A stretch of DNA of 64,000 nucleotides from JANJTB01 sp032027125 (GTDB lineage Bacteria > Bacteroidota > Ignavibacteria > Kapaibacteriales > UBA2268): the NCBI GenBank assembly GCA_032027125.1, contig JAVSMQ010000001.1:656160-720159 (forward strand), read 5' to 3'. A model generated the notes under the pieces. That model was not told the origin of the DNA, made no database searches, and saw only the letters and a program-made list of their open reading frames with translations. Numbering within the stretch: the first letter of the stretch is position 1; the number at the start of each line of letters is the position of its first letter. Positions 17,147 through 25,749 of this stretch are shown here, piece after piece. A program made the position numbers and the translations under genes.

Positions 17147-17220
17147 GAAAATCCGGTTCTGATTTTCTCATTCAGTTTTCAAAGAAATGCAATCTAACAT
17201 CATCAGAATATTTGTGAATT

Positions 17221-17255
17221 TAACCTTCCGAAGGTTGGCAACCTTCGGAAGGTTA
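17221..17255. repeat. Dispersed palindrome, copy 2 (AACCTTCCGAAGGTT family)
   Basis: Arms of 16 bp (TAACCTTCCGAAGGTT and its complement) around a GGC loop. The arms are identical in sequence to the copy at 16760 and only the loop differs. Confidence 0.85.
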
Positions 17256-17299
17256 GATGTTTTTGTGGTTTTCTGTTGGTTGTGCTTTTTTCTACCGAT

Positions 17300-17528
17300 A
17301 TTCCGCTTCTTCGGAGTTGGTTTCATTTTTTCTCCCTTTACAAGGGAGATGTCACGGAGTGACAGAGGGATTTGATTTTTTTCTACAAACATTTCACTAT
17401 AACAATTCCACTCCTACGGAGTTGGTTTCATTTTTTCTCCCTTGACAAGGGAGATGTCACGGAGTGACAGAGGGATTTGTTCTTTTTCTACAAACATTTC
17501 ACTATAACAATTCCACTCCTTCGGAGTT
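17300..17528. repeat. 105-bp tandem repeat, two copies plus a partial third
   Basis: Copies begin at 17300, 17405 and 17510 (partial). Each holds CGGAGTTGGTTTCATTTTTT, a CTCCCTT/AAGGGAG hairpin, the small palindrome GTCACGGAGTGAC and AGAGGGATTTG. The period of 105 bp is five times 21. No gene is supported in 16046-17746. Confidence 0.8.
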
Positions 17529-17746
17529 AAAATCAATTACGAACTCAAATCTAAAAACTATCAACCCTTTTTCTTAAGGATTTATGTTTCTATAGTTTTA
17601 GATAATATTTCCAAATAATCAGATTTTTTACTAATATAATTTGTGTGAATTTTGTAAAATTTTTCTAAAGTTATATAACACAAATTGTATCGCATAGTTG
17701 TAGTTTTGTAATGTGAATATTTATTTCTAATTTTAATATTATAACT

Positions 17747-20700
17747 ATGGAAACATCAGTCTTGAACGGTCCGGCGAAACTATTACATAATGAACAAACC
17801 TCTCAGGAGTTATTGATTGCTTCGGAAACCCGTTACCGCCGGCTTTTTGAAATGGCAAAGGACGGGATACTTATACTTGATGCCGAAACCGGAAAGATTA
17901 TTGATGTAAATCCATTCCTGATAGAGTTGCTGGGCTTCTCAAAGGAACAATTTATTGAAAAAGCAATTTGGGAAATCGGATTCTTTAAGGATATAGCCGC
18001 AAATCAGGAGAAATTTTCAGAATTACAACAGAATGAATATGTCCGGTATGAAGACCTGCCGCTTGAAACCGATGATGGACGACAGATAAATGTTGAGTTT
18101 GTAAGCAATGTTTATTTGGTAAATAATCGTAAAGTAATTCAATGCAATATTCGGGATATCACAAAGCGTAAGTGGTCAAAAATTCAACTTCAGGAAAAAG
18201 AATTTCAATACCGTAAACTTGCCGATTCGGGTCTGGCACTTATCTGGACATCGGGAACCGATAAATTATACAATTATTTTAATGAAACTTGGTTGAATTT
18301 TACCGGTAAAACATTTGAGCAGGAATTAGGAAATGGCTGGGAAGAAGGAGTTCACCCTGAAGATTTGGAAGAAAGCCGAAAAATTTATATAACTGCATTT
18401 GATAAACGGCAAAAATTTGATATGGAGTACCGCTTTCGTCATCATACCGGAGAATACCGGTGGATGCAAAGCATTGGTACGCCTAATTACGACAGTAAAG
18501 GAGAATTCATTGGCTATATTGGTCATTGCTTTGATATAACCGACCGTAAGGAAGCGGAGATAAATCTAAAAGGTAAAAAAGAACAGATTGAAGCCCAAAA
18601 CGAAAAGTACATTCTCATCAATAAAGAACTTGCATTTCAAAATGAAGAGAAAGAAAAAAGAGCGGCGGAGTTGATAATTGCCAATCAGGAACTTGCTTTT
18701 CAAAATGAAGAAAAGGAAAAAAGGGCGGCGGAGTTGATTATTGCCAATCAGGAACTTGCTTTTCAAAATGAAGAAAAGGAAAAAAGAGCGGCAGAGTTAA
18801 TTATTGCCAATCAGGAACTTGCTTTTCAAAATGAAGAAAAAGAAAAAAGAGCTGCGGAATTAATCATTGCCAATAAAGAACTTGTCTTTCAAAATGATGA
18901 AAAAGAAAAGAGGGCGGCAGAGTTAATTATTGCTAATAAAGAGCTTGTCTTTCAAAATGATGAAAAAGAAAAACGGGCGGCTGAGTTAATCATTGCCAAT
19001 CAGGAACTTGTCTTTCAAAATGATGAAAAAGAAAAGAGGGCGGCGGAATTGATAATTGCCAATCAGGAACTTGCATTTCAAAATGAAGAAAAGGAAAAAA
19101 GAGCGGCAGAGTTAATTATTGCCAATCAGGAACTTGCATTTCAAAATGAAGAGAAAGAAAAAAGAGCGGCAGAGTTAATTATTGCAAATAAAGAGCTTGT
19201 ATTTCAAAATGATGAAAAAGAAAAGAGGGCAGCAGAGTTAATTATTGCCAATAAAGAACTTGTATTTCAAAATGATGAAAAAGAAAAGAGGGCGGCGGAG
19301 TTAATCATAGCCAATAAAGAACTTATTTTTCAAAATGATGAGAAGGAAAAGAGGGCGGCAGAGTTAATAATTGCCAATAAAGAGCTTGTATTTCAAAATG
19401 ATGAGAAGGAAAAGCGTGCAGCAGAGTTAATTATTGCCAACAAAGAACTTGTATTTCAAAATGATGAAAAAGAAAAGCGGGCGGCTGAGTTAATAATAGC
19501 TAACAAAGAACTTGTATTTCAAAATGATGAAAAAGAAAAGCGGGCGGCTGAGTTAATTATTGCCAACAAAGAACTCGTCTTTCAAAATGCCGAGAAAGGA
19601 AAAAGGGCTGCTGAATTAATCATTGCCGACAAAGAACTTGTATTTCAAACGGTTGAGAAAGAAAAACGGGCTGCAGAGTTAATCATTGCCGACAAAGAAC
19701 TTGTTTTTCAGACAGTTGAAAAAGAAAAGCGGGCAGCAGAGTTAGTCATCGCTGACAAAGAACTTGAATTTCAGACAGTTGAAAAAGAAAAGCGGGCTGA
19801 AGAGTTAATCATTGCCAATAAAGAACTATTGTATCAGGACGAACTGAAAGCTACGACAAGAGAACTTACCGAAGCTAACAAAGAACTTATAAAAGCAAAA
19901 TCAGAAGCCGAAAAAGCAAACAGAGCAAAAAGCACATTCCTTGCAAATATGTCGCACGAAATTCGTACGCCTATGAATGCCGTTCTCGGTTTTTCAGAAT
20001 TGTTAAATAAATTAGTTACGGACCCGAGAGCAAAGAATTATCTAAAATCAATACAATCCAGCGGAAAAACTCTTCTAAGCCTAATCAATGATATACTCGA
20101 CTTATCAAAAATAGAAGCGGGTATGCTTGAAATAAAAACTCATGTAATTGATTTTAAACAGTTAATTCACGAGATAAAGCAGGTCTTTTCATTTAAGATT
20201 GAAGAAAAAGGTCTTGATTTTATTATAGATTTTGAAGATAATATTCCTTTACAGCTTTATCTTGATGAATTAAGATTGCGACAGGTAATTTTAAATTTGG
20301 TAGGTAATGCTGTTAAGTTTACAGAGAAGGGATATGTAAAAATTTCCGCGAAATATTTGAATGACAGCGAGCATTACAGTTCACTGATAATTTCAATTGA
20401 AGACACAGGAATCGGCATTAAGGAAGAATCACAGGGAAATGTATTTAATGCCTTTCAGCAGCAGGAAATGCAGGATACACACAAGTACGGTGGTACGGGA
20501 CTTGGCTTGTCAATATCATCAAGATTAACATCATTAATGAACGGGAAAATTCAACTCGAAAGCACTCCGGGAAAAGGAAGTAAGTTTACTATAATTCTCG
20601 ATGATGTTAAAAGAGGTGAGGAAATACATATTGATACAAATGTTCTTCAGGAAGATGATGAAACAGTTGAATTTGTTCATACGAAAATATTAATTGTTGA

Positions 20701-21355
20701 TGATGTGGAAACCAACAGGGAATTATTAAAAGGCTATTTTGATGAATTCAATTTTGATATATTAGAAGCTGAGAACGGTGTCGAAGCAGTTTTAATGGCT
20801 GAAGAAGAAAATCCGGATATTATTTTAATGGATTTAAGAATGCCTGAAATGAACGGATATGACGCAACAAGAAAAATTAAGGGTAATATGAATTTATCGC
20901 ATATACCAATAATAATTCTGACCGCATCTTATTTGGAAACTGATAACTCCCCTGAATTTAAGGAAATGATCGGCGGTTATTTAATTAAACCTGTAAAAAA
21001 ATCAATCCTAATCAGAGTGCTGAAAAAATATATCAAATATAGCGTTTTGCATAATGAATTTACTGAAAATGTTAATAGTGATGTTTCTAAGGATGAAACA
21101 TTTAAGATAAACACCAGCCTGCTCGATATTCTCAAAACCGACTTAATGACGGAATGGGAAAGTCTTCAAAAAAGGAAACCTCAGGATAAGCTGAAAAGCT
21201 TTTCTAACAAACTGATTAATTTGGGTAAAGAAAATAATTTATCAGTAATTGAAGCGTATGGCAGGAAATTATTAGAGTCGGTAAATCTATTCGATATTAA
21301 TAACATTAACTCGAGAATAAAAGAATTTCCCAAAATTATAAAGAGATTTGTTTAA
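17747..21355 (+). CDS. Hybrid PAS sensor histidine kinase with an extended repeat coil
   Basis: A 1202-residue predicted soluble hybrid kinase. Domain order: PAS (about 27-145), PAS with PAC-like end (about 150-275), a coiled-coil repeat (about 292-687), HisKA with the phospho-acceptor His in MSHEIRTPMNAVLGF (near 737), HATPase with NLVGNAVKFTEKG, DTGIGI and GGTGLGLSIS, and a receiver domain (about 980-1100) with VDDVET, the acceptor Asp in LMDLRMPEM (near 1029) and the Lys in LIKPVKK. The last 90 residues are helical and resemble a degenerate HPt domain without the His. No membrane segment is seen. The next gene, a receiver-kinase-receiver protein, starts 33 bp later and probably acts in the same pathway. 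The ATG lacks a Shine-Dalgarno site. The signal is unknown. Confidence 0.93.
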   Translation: METSVLNGPAKLLHNEQTSQELLIASETRYRRLFEMAKDGILILDAETGKIIDVNPFLIELLGFSKEQFIEKAIWEIGFFKDIAANQEKFSELQQNEYVRYEDLPLETDDGRQINVEFVSNVYLVNNRKVIQCNIRDITKRKWSKIQLQEKEFQYRKLADSGLALIWTSGTDKLYNYFNETWLNFTGKTFEQELGNGWEEGVHPEDLEESRKIYITAFDKRQKFDMEYRFRHHTGEYRWMQSIGTPNYDSKGEFIGYIGHCFDITDRKEAEINLKGKKEQIEAQNEKYILINKELAFQNEEKEKRAAELIIANQELAFQNEEKEKRAAELIIANQELAFQNEEKEKRAAELIIANQELAFQNEEKEKRAAELIIANKELVFQNDEKEKRAAELIIANKELVFQNDEKEKRAAELIIANQELVFQNDEKEKRAAELIIANQELAFQNEEKEKRAAELIIANQELAFQNEEKEKRAAELIIANKELVFQNDEKEKRAAELIIANKELVFQNDEKEKRAAELIIANKELIFQNDEKEKRAAELIIANKELVFQNDEKEKRAAELIIANKELVFQNDEKEKRAAELIIANKELVFQNDEKEKRAAELIIANKELVFQNAEKGKRAAELIIADKELVFQTVEKEKRAAELIIADKELVFQTVEKEKRAAELVIADKELEFQTVEKEKRAEELIIANKELLYQDELKATTRELTEANKELIKAKSEAEKANRAKSTFLANMSHEIRTPMNAVLGFSELLNKLVTDPRAKNYLKSIQSSGKTLLSLINDILDLSKIEAGMLEIKTHVIDFKQLIHEIKQVFSFKIEEKGLDFIIDFEDNIPLQLYLDELRLRQVILNLVGNAVKFTEKGYVKISAKYLNDSEHYSSLIISIEDTGIGIKEESQGNVFNAFQQQEMQDTHKYGGTGLGLSISSRLTSLMNGKIQLESTPGKGSKFTIILDDVKRGEEIHIDTNVLQEDDETVEFVHTKILIVDDVETNRELLKGYFDEFNFDILEAENGVEAVLMAEEENPDIILMDLRMPEMNGYDATRKIKGNMNLSHIPIIILTASYLETDNSPEFKEMIGGYLIKPVKKSILIRVLKKYIKYSVLHNEFTENVNSDVSKDETFKINTSLLDILKTDLMTEWESLQKRKPQDKLKSFSNKLINLGKENNLSVIEAYGRKLLESVNLFDINNINSRIKEFPKIIKRFV
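18620..19807 (+). repeat. 63-bp in-gene repeat encoding 19 copies of a 21-residue coil unit
   Basis: Nineteen consecutive units of the form IIANKELVFQNDEKEKRAAE plus a final Leu, the first lacking its first three residues and the last ones diverging (ADKELxFQTVEKEKR). Twenty-one residues is three heptads, so coil register is kept across copies. Units fall into NQELAFQNEE and NKELVFQNDE subtypes in blocks, which points to amplification of multi-unit segments. Silent codon differences are present between copies. Confidence 0.95.
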
Positions 21356-21388
21356 GATTATTTGATAATCAAAGTGAAAGGAAAAATC

Positions 21389-23041
21389 ATGAAAAAGAAA
21401 ATATTAATTGTTGATGATATAGCCGAGAACATACAGCTCGCCGCAAATATATTAATTGACGACGGCTATTCTGTAGAATTTGCGACAAATGGTATCGAGG
21501 CACTTGACTGGATTGAAAATGAATATTTCGATTTAATTTTATTAGATGTTATGATGCCTGAAATGGATGGTTTTCAGGTATGCCAAAAAATTCGGGAAAA
21601 TCCCAATTACAATAACCTGCCTATAATATTTCTATCTGCGAGTTCAGATAAAGAAAGTACAATACAGGGATTGAAATCAGGTGCACAGGATTTTGCTACA
21701 AAGCCTTTTTATGCGGGTGAGCTGTTATTAAGAATTGAAACACAAATTCAATTAAGTCATGCCAGAAAAAATTTGCAAAGTTTAAATGCAAGTTTGGATG
21801 AAAAGGTAAAAGAAAGAACTTCTGATTTGGTAAAAGCATTAATTGAGTTAAAAGAAGCTAATCAGGAACTGTCTATCCAAAATGAAGAAAAAGAAAAACG
21901 GGCTGTAGAATTAACCATTGCAAAAGAAAAAGCAGAAGAAAGTGATAATTTAAAAACAGCTTTTCTTCAAAATATGTCCCATGAAATACGCACACCTCTG
22001 AACGGAATTATAGGCTTCTCAAAGTTTCTGAATGCTGAATATTTAAGTAAGGGTGATATTAAAGAAATTACATCCATTATAATTATTAGCGGAAAACGAC
22101 TTCTTGAAATAGTTAATAATGTTCTTGATATTGCCAAAATTCGTACAGGACAGGTAAATATTGAGAAGAAATCAATATTAATTAAATCAATGTTCTCAGA
22201 TTTAATTAATTTTTTCACTCCATTGACAAAAGTTAAAAAAATTAATTTAAAGTCAAGTATTCCCTCAGGTAAATATCAGGCTATAAATTCGGATGAATCG
22301 AAAATATATCAGATTCTAACAAATTTAATTAACAATGCTATAAAATTTACTAAATCCGGTAATATAGATTTCGGATATGAAATTAAGGGCAGCGATGTTT
22401 TATTTTTTGTTAAAGATACAGGAATTGGTATTCCGGTTGAGCAGTTCGAGAGAATTTTCGACAGATTCACGCAGGCTGACAAATCAATTGCGACAAACTA
22501 TGATGGTGTCGGTTTGGGTCTTGCAATTTGCAAAGGACTTGTTGAATTACTCGGCGGCAGAATCTGGGTTGAGTCTAAAATCAACCACGGAACAACATTT
22601 TTCTTTACAATTCCGTTTACTGCCGATACGATACCTCCAATTGAAGAAATCAAAAATACTGAAGTTACTTTAAAACCAAATAGCGGAAAGATTCTGATAG
22701 TTGAGGATGATTGGGTAAATTCACAATATTTTGACAGACTTTTTGTAAATTCAAAGCTAATATTAATTCATGCCGAAAATGGTGAAGAAGCTGTTAATTT
22801 AGTCCAAAGCACGCCGGATATTGATTTAATCCTAATGGATATAAGGATGCCTGTCATGGATGGAATGGAAGCTACAAAACAAATAAAGAAAATAAGACCT
22901 GATTTGCCAATTATTGCTCAGACAGCATTTGCCTACAATGAAGAGAAGAAAAATATTTTAGCTGCCGGTTTTGATGAATATTTAACAAAACCAATAGATG
23001 AATTAAATTTATTTGGATTAATAAATAAATATTTGAAATAG
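21389..23041 (+). CDS. Receiver-histidine kinase-receiver hybrid protein
   Basis: The 550-residue soluble protein starts with a receiver domain (about 5-120; ILIVDDIAEN, acceptor Asp in LLDVMMPEMDG, Lys in TKPF). A coil follows that holds a single copy of the repeat unit seen in the upstream kinase (NQELSIQNEEKEKRAVEL). HisKA (MSHEIRTPLNGIIGF), HATPase (NLINNAIKFT, DTGIGIP, GVGLGLAICKGLVELLGG) and a second receiver (ILIVEDDWVNS, LILMDIRMPVMDG, TKPID) come next. The ATG at 21389, with AAAGGA seven bases upstream, is preferred over an upstream TTG at 21362. It follows the large kinase by 33 bp, which suggests a phosphorelay from the upstream receiver. The kinase core and second receiver closely match those of the gene at 42395-46072. 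Confidence 0.92.
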   Translation: MKKKILIVDDIAENIQLAANILIDDGYSVEFATNGIEALDWIENEYFDLILLDVMMPEMDGFQVCQKIRENPNYNNLPIIFLSASSDKESTIQGLKSGAQDFATKPFYAGELLLRIETQIQLSHARKNLQSLNASLDEKVKERTSDLVKALIELKEANQELSIQNEEKEKRAVELTIAKEKAEESDNLKTAFLQNMSHEIRTPLNGIIGFSKFLNAEYLSKGDIKEITSIIIISGKRLLEIVNNVLDIAKIRTGQVNIEKKSILIKSMFSDLINFFTPLTKVKKINLKSSIPSGKYQAINSDESKIYQILTNLINNAIKFTKSGNIDFGYEIKGSDVLFFVKDTGIGIPVEQFERIFDRFTQADKSIATNYDGVGLGLAICKGLVELLGGRIWVESKINHGTTFFFTIPFTADTIPPIEEIKNTEVTLKPNSGKILIVEDDWVNSQYFDRLFVNSKLILIHAENGEEAVNLVQSTPDIDLILMDIRMPVMDGMEATKQIKKIRPDLPIIAQTAFAYNEEKKNILAAGFDEYLTKPIDELNLFGLINKYLK

Positions 23042-23184
23042 GTTAAAAAGTGACTGATAACTTTTAGCCTGTAAAGTAAATATGTGAATTTTGTAAATAT
23101 TTTCTAAAGTTATATAACAATCTCATTGTTTAAAAATATATTTTTGAGGTGTAATTTATTTTCACTAATTCAAAAGTTATCAAG

Positions 23185-23344
23185 ATGAAAATGTTAAAAG
23201 GTTACATGTTTAGAGTGTCTTGCTTCCTGTTGACGTTTTATTGCAGATTGCACAAAAGATGATAATCCGGAACGCAAACCAATATACCAAAAAGTGCTGT
23301 GGAATACTGAAAGCGGGCAAAATATTTCAGGTATATTTTATTAA
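23185..23344 (+). pseudogene. Possible frameshifted small lipoprotein
   Basis: An ATG at 23185 opens a signal-like sequence (MKMLKGYMFRVSCFLLTF). In the next frame the sequence goes on as IADCTKDDNPERKPIYQK and ends GIFY at a TAA at 23342-23344. A one-base shift in the TTTTATT stretch near 23240 would join the two halves into a protein of about 52 residues with a lipobox-like Cys. It may be a decayed gene, a sequencing error or chance. The next gene is also a short lipoprotein. Confidence 0.3.
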
Positions 23345-23384
23345 TTATCAATAAAATATTTTTAAACTTAATATAGGTAGTATC

Positions 23385-23816
23385 ATGAAATCACTCAAAA
23401 TAATCGCTCTTGCGTTTGCTTTAATCACTCTGTTTTCATCCTGCCAGTCCGGTACGGATGTAAAACAAATCCTTTCAAATCAGGATACAAGAAAGGATAT
23501 AATGAATTCAATTGCTGCAGACCATAATATGTCAGTCGAAATGATGGCGGCAATGATGAATAATGAACATGGAAAAATGATGATGCATGAACATGGAATG
23601 ATGATGATGAAAGACCATAGTATGATGCAGAATATGATGAAAAGTGATCCGGGCATGATGAAAGATATGATGAATGACATGATGGAATCGTGCAAAAACG
23701 ACTCCACCAAGATGTATGAAATGTGCCGGACAATGATGGGAAACAAACCCATGATGGATATGATGAATAAGATGAATGGTGAGAATATGGATATGAATCA
23801 CAATATGAAGCATTAA
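23385..23816 (+). CDS. Methionine/histidine-rich lipoprotein, probable metal binder
   Basis: The 143-residue lipoprotein has a lipobox ending FSSC (Cys20). The mature part is packed with Met and His, including MMMHEHGMMMMKDHSMM, and has two Cys spaced along the C-terminal part. Repeated Met with His is the hallmark of extracytoplasmic Cu(I)/Ag(I) binding, as in PcoE- or CopB-like segments. No enzyme fold is recognised. It is followed after 34 bp by a tiny GGMH-type membrane protein, which supports a metal-handling operon. The function is inferred from composition. No copper regulator or P-type ATPase is nearby. Confidence 0.78.
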   Translation: MKSLKIIALAFALITLFSSCQSGTDVKQILSNQDTRKDIMNSIAADHNMSVEMMAAMMNNEHGKMMMHEHGMMMMKDHSMMQNMMKSDPGMMKDMMNDMMESCKNDSTKMYEMCRTMMGNKPMMDMMNKMNGENMDMNHNMKH

Positions 23817-23850
23817 TATTTTATCCGGATTAACTTACAAGGTCAAGGCT

Positions 23851-23988
23851 ATGTTTCAACACGGTAACGATGGTATGCATATGAGTAATTACGCTTTCGG
23901 GGGTATGCACTTATTTTGGTGGTTCTTTTTGATTGTTTGCTGTTTTGCTATTGTTATATGGTTTACAAGATATAGAAACAGAAAATGA
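23851..23988 (+). CDS. Tiny membrane protein of the GGMHxFWW type
   Basis: This 45-residue open frame reads MFQHGNDGMHMSNYAFGGM, then HLFWWFF, a membrane segment (about 21-38) and a basic tail (TRYRNRK). Short proteins with a GGMHxFWW motif before one membrane helix are common in Bacteroidota beside copper- and metal-related genes. AAGG-type Shine-Dalgarno sequence precedes the ATG, a terminator follows the stop by 15 bp, and the upstream gene is the Met-rich lipoprotein. These support a real gene that is easily missed for its size. The Met and His cluster on the N-terminal side, suggesting metal contact outside the membrane. Confidence 0.68.
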   Translation: MFQHGNDGMHMSNYAFGGMHLFWWFFLIVCCFAIVIWFTRYRNRK

Positions 23989-24003
23989 TGAGCGTTTTAT
24001 GTA

Positions 24004-24055
24004 AATCTCCATTGCAAAGTCTCTTAAAAGGATTTTTGCAATGGAGATTTTTTTT
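24004..24055 (+). terminator. Terminator of the Met-rich lipoprotein operon
   Basis: AATCTCCATTGCAAA pairs perfectly with TTTGCAATGGAGATT (15 bp), followed by a run of eight T. Confidence 0.93.
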
Positions 24056-24190
24056 GATTTTTAAAATTAAGAACTTAAAACTAAGAAATAAAAACTCTTT
24101 TACAAACAGGTCTCTTCACAAAAAGCAAACCCTTACGAAAGTTTCGAAACCTTCGGAAGGTATATTGGTTCTTATCTCCCCTCCTTTTCC

Positions 24191-24220
24191 ATCAGCCCGC
24201 GGCTTAAGCCGTGGGTTGAT
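24191..24220. repeat. Dispersed palindrome, ATCAGCCCGCGGCTT family, copy 1
   Basis: A 15-bp arm ATCAGCCCGCGGCTT is followed directly by its near complement (two G-T pairs). Related copies lie at 42339-42360 and at 48476-48505, where one serves as the buk terminator. The flanking 24056-24548 region shows no gene. Confidence 0.75.
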
Positions 24221-24548
24221 TAGTTTTGGTGGTGGATTCTTTACTCTTCCGATGAATCATTATAATTTATTTATTCATCGGATGAGTTTGATTATTCTGC
24301 TCAACACCGGCTGAATCAACGCGAAATCTGCTTTAATCGCAAGTAAACGCTCAGCTCTCATCACATAAGTATCATTTACAAAATTATTATCTACAATAGT
24401 CGGCATAGGAATATACCTATAAATTAATTGAATATAATAGTAAAAAACACACTTAATAAACTTTAAATTCTAATGAAACATACCCAAAAGTCAAAATTCA
24501 AAACAAAACTCAGACACTTATTATCAAAAAATCGACAAAACTAAAAAA

Positions 24549-24622
24549 AAAACGCGATGATATTTGATAAAAACGCGATGATATTTGATAAAAACGCGAT
24601 GATATACGAAAAAAACAAAACG
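24549..24622. repeat. Tandem array B: 21-bp units of ACGCGATGATATTTGAT type
   Basis: Three good units with the ACGCGATGATAT core at 21-bp spacing (C of the ACGCG at 24553, 24574 and 24595) and a decaying fourth. The array runs into a block of 168 N (24623-24790), which is eight times 21, and array C begins right after it. The unit has no similarity to array C. Confidence 0.75.
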
Positions 24623-24790
24623 NNNNNNNNNNNNNNNNNNNNNNNNNNNNNNNNNNNNNNNNNNNNNNNNNNNNNNNNNNNNNNNNNNNNNNNNNNNNNN
24701 NNNNNNNNNNNNNNNNNNNNNNNNNNNNNNNNNNNNNNNNNNNNNNNNNNNNNNNNNNNNNNNNNNNNNNNNNNNNNNNNNNNNNNNNNN

Positions 24791-25420
24791 GGAAAGCTCA
24801 TATCATCCACGGGAAAGCTCATATCATCCACGGGAAAGCTCATATCATCCACGNNNNNNNNNNNNNNNNNNNNNGGAAAGCTCATATCATCCACGGGAAA
24901 GCTCATATCATCCACGGGAAAGCTCATATCATCGAAAGGAAAGCTCATATCATCCACGGGAAAGCTCATATCATTCACGGGAAAGCTCATATCATCGAAA
25001 GGAAAGCTCATATCATCCACGGGAAAGCTCATTTCATTCACGGGAAAGCTCATTTCATTCACGGGAAAGCTCATAACAACCAAGGGAAAGCTCATAACAA
25101 CCAAAGGAAAGCTCATAACAACCAAGGGAAAGCTCATAACAACCAAGGGAAAGCTCATAACAACCAAGGGAAAGCTCATAACAACCAAGGGAAAGCTCAT
25201 AACAACCAAGGGAAAGCTCATAACAACCAAGGGAAAGCTCATAACAACCAAGGGAAAGCTCATAACAACCAAGGGAAAGCTCATNNNNNNNNNNNNNNNN
25301 NNNNNNNNNNNNNNNNNNAAGCTCATAACAACCAAGGGAAAGCTCATAACAACCAAGGGAAAGCTCATAACAACCAAGGGAAAGCTCATAACAACCAAGG
25401 GAAAGCTCATAACGAGGCAA
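24791..25420. repeat. Tandem array C: 30 units of 21 bp
   Basis: Each unit starts with an invariant GGAAAGCTCAT (11 bp) followed by 10 variable bases drawn from a few types: ATCATCCACG, ATCATCGAAA, ATCATTCACG, TTCATTCACG and AACAACCAAG. Types occur in blocks (ATCATC types first, AACAACC types last). Two N runs interrupt it (24854-24874, exactly 21; 25285-25318) and the register continues unbroken on the other side. Frames stay open on both strands because the unit is a multiple of three without stops. I do not call a protein. The array sits between convergent genes. Confidence 0.93.
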
Positions 25421-25749
25421 TTTTGACACTTTTCACCCAAAAACAGGTGCAAAAAGGTAAAATTGAGATGTCAGACACTTTAAAATTGTCGGACATCTAA
25501 AAAAGGTATTGTGGTTTCCGCCGGTTGTGCTTTTTCTATAACAATGTCACTCCTATGGAGTTGGCGGTAGTTGGTTTCAGGGGTGAGATTATTTTTCTAC
25601 TAATAGGGCACTCTTACAGAGTTGGAAGCAATGTTGAATGATGAATGCTGAATTCTGAATGATGAATGATGAATGATGAATTATTACAAAGAACTCAAAA
25701 CTAAAAACTCATAACTCAAAACTAAAAACTCACAACTCAAAACTAAAAA
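25421..25749. repeat. Intergenic low-complexity DNA between array C and the Kef-type gene
   Basis: Contains an AGATGTC-GAC hairpin (25466-25498) that resembles the nhaD terminator, a CACTCCTATGGAGTTGG motif related to the 105-bp repeat, short GAATGATGAATGATGAA iterations (near 25655-25682), and AACTCAAAACTAAAA iterations up to 25752. No gene is seen. The hairpin may end transcripts of the Kef-type gene. Confidence 0.6.

Noticed and set aside
17168..17445. Short frames on both strands between 17.1 and 17.5 kb
   Set aside because: They run through palindromes and the 105-bp repeat and share no family.
23480..23813. Minus-strand His-rich frames over the Met-rich gene
   Set aside because: They are complements of ATG/CAT-rich codons of the real lipoprotein, which has a lipobox and a terminator in the plus direction.
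23985..24314. 109-residue plus-strand frame after the small GGMH membrane protein
   Set aside because: It reads through the terminator hairpin and the dispersed palindrome at 24191 and shows no domain.
24791..25420. CRISPR array
   Set aside because: Constant 11-bp and variable 10-bp parts are far too short for repeats and spacers. The variable parts are a handful of recurring types, not unique spacers, and no cas genes are in the window.
24541..25452. Long proteins of about 300 residues on both strands of array C
   Set aside because: Any 21-bp repeat without stops stays open in frame. Both strands are open at once, N runs interrupt the frames, and no signal or domain is seen.
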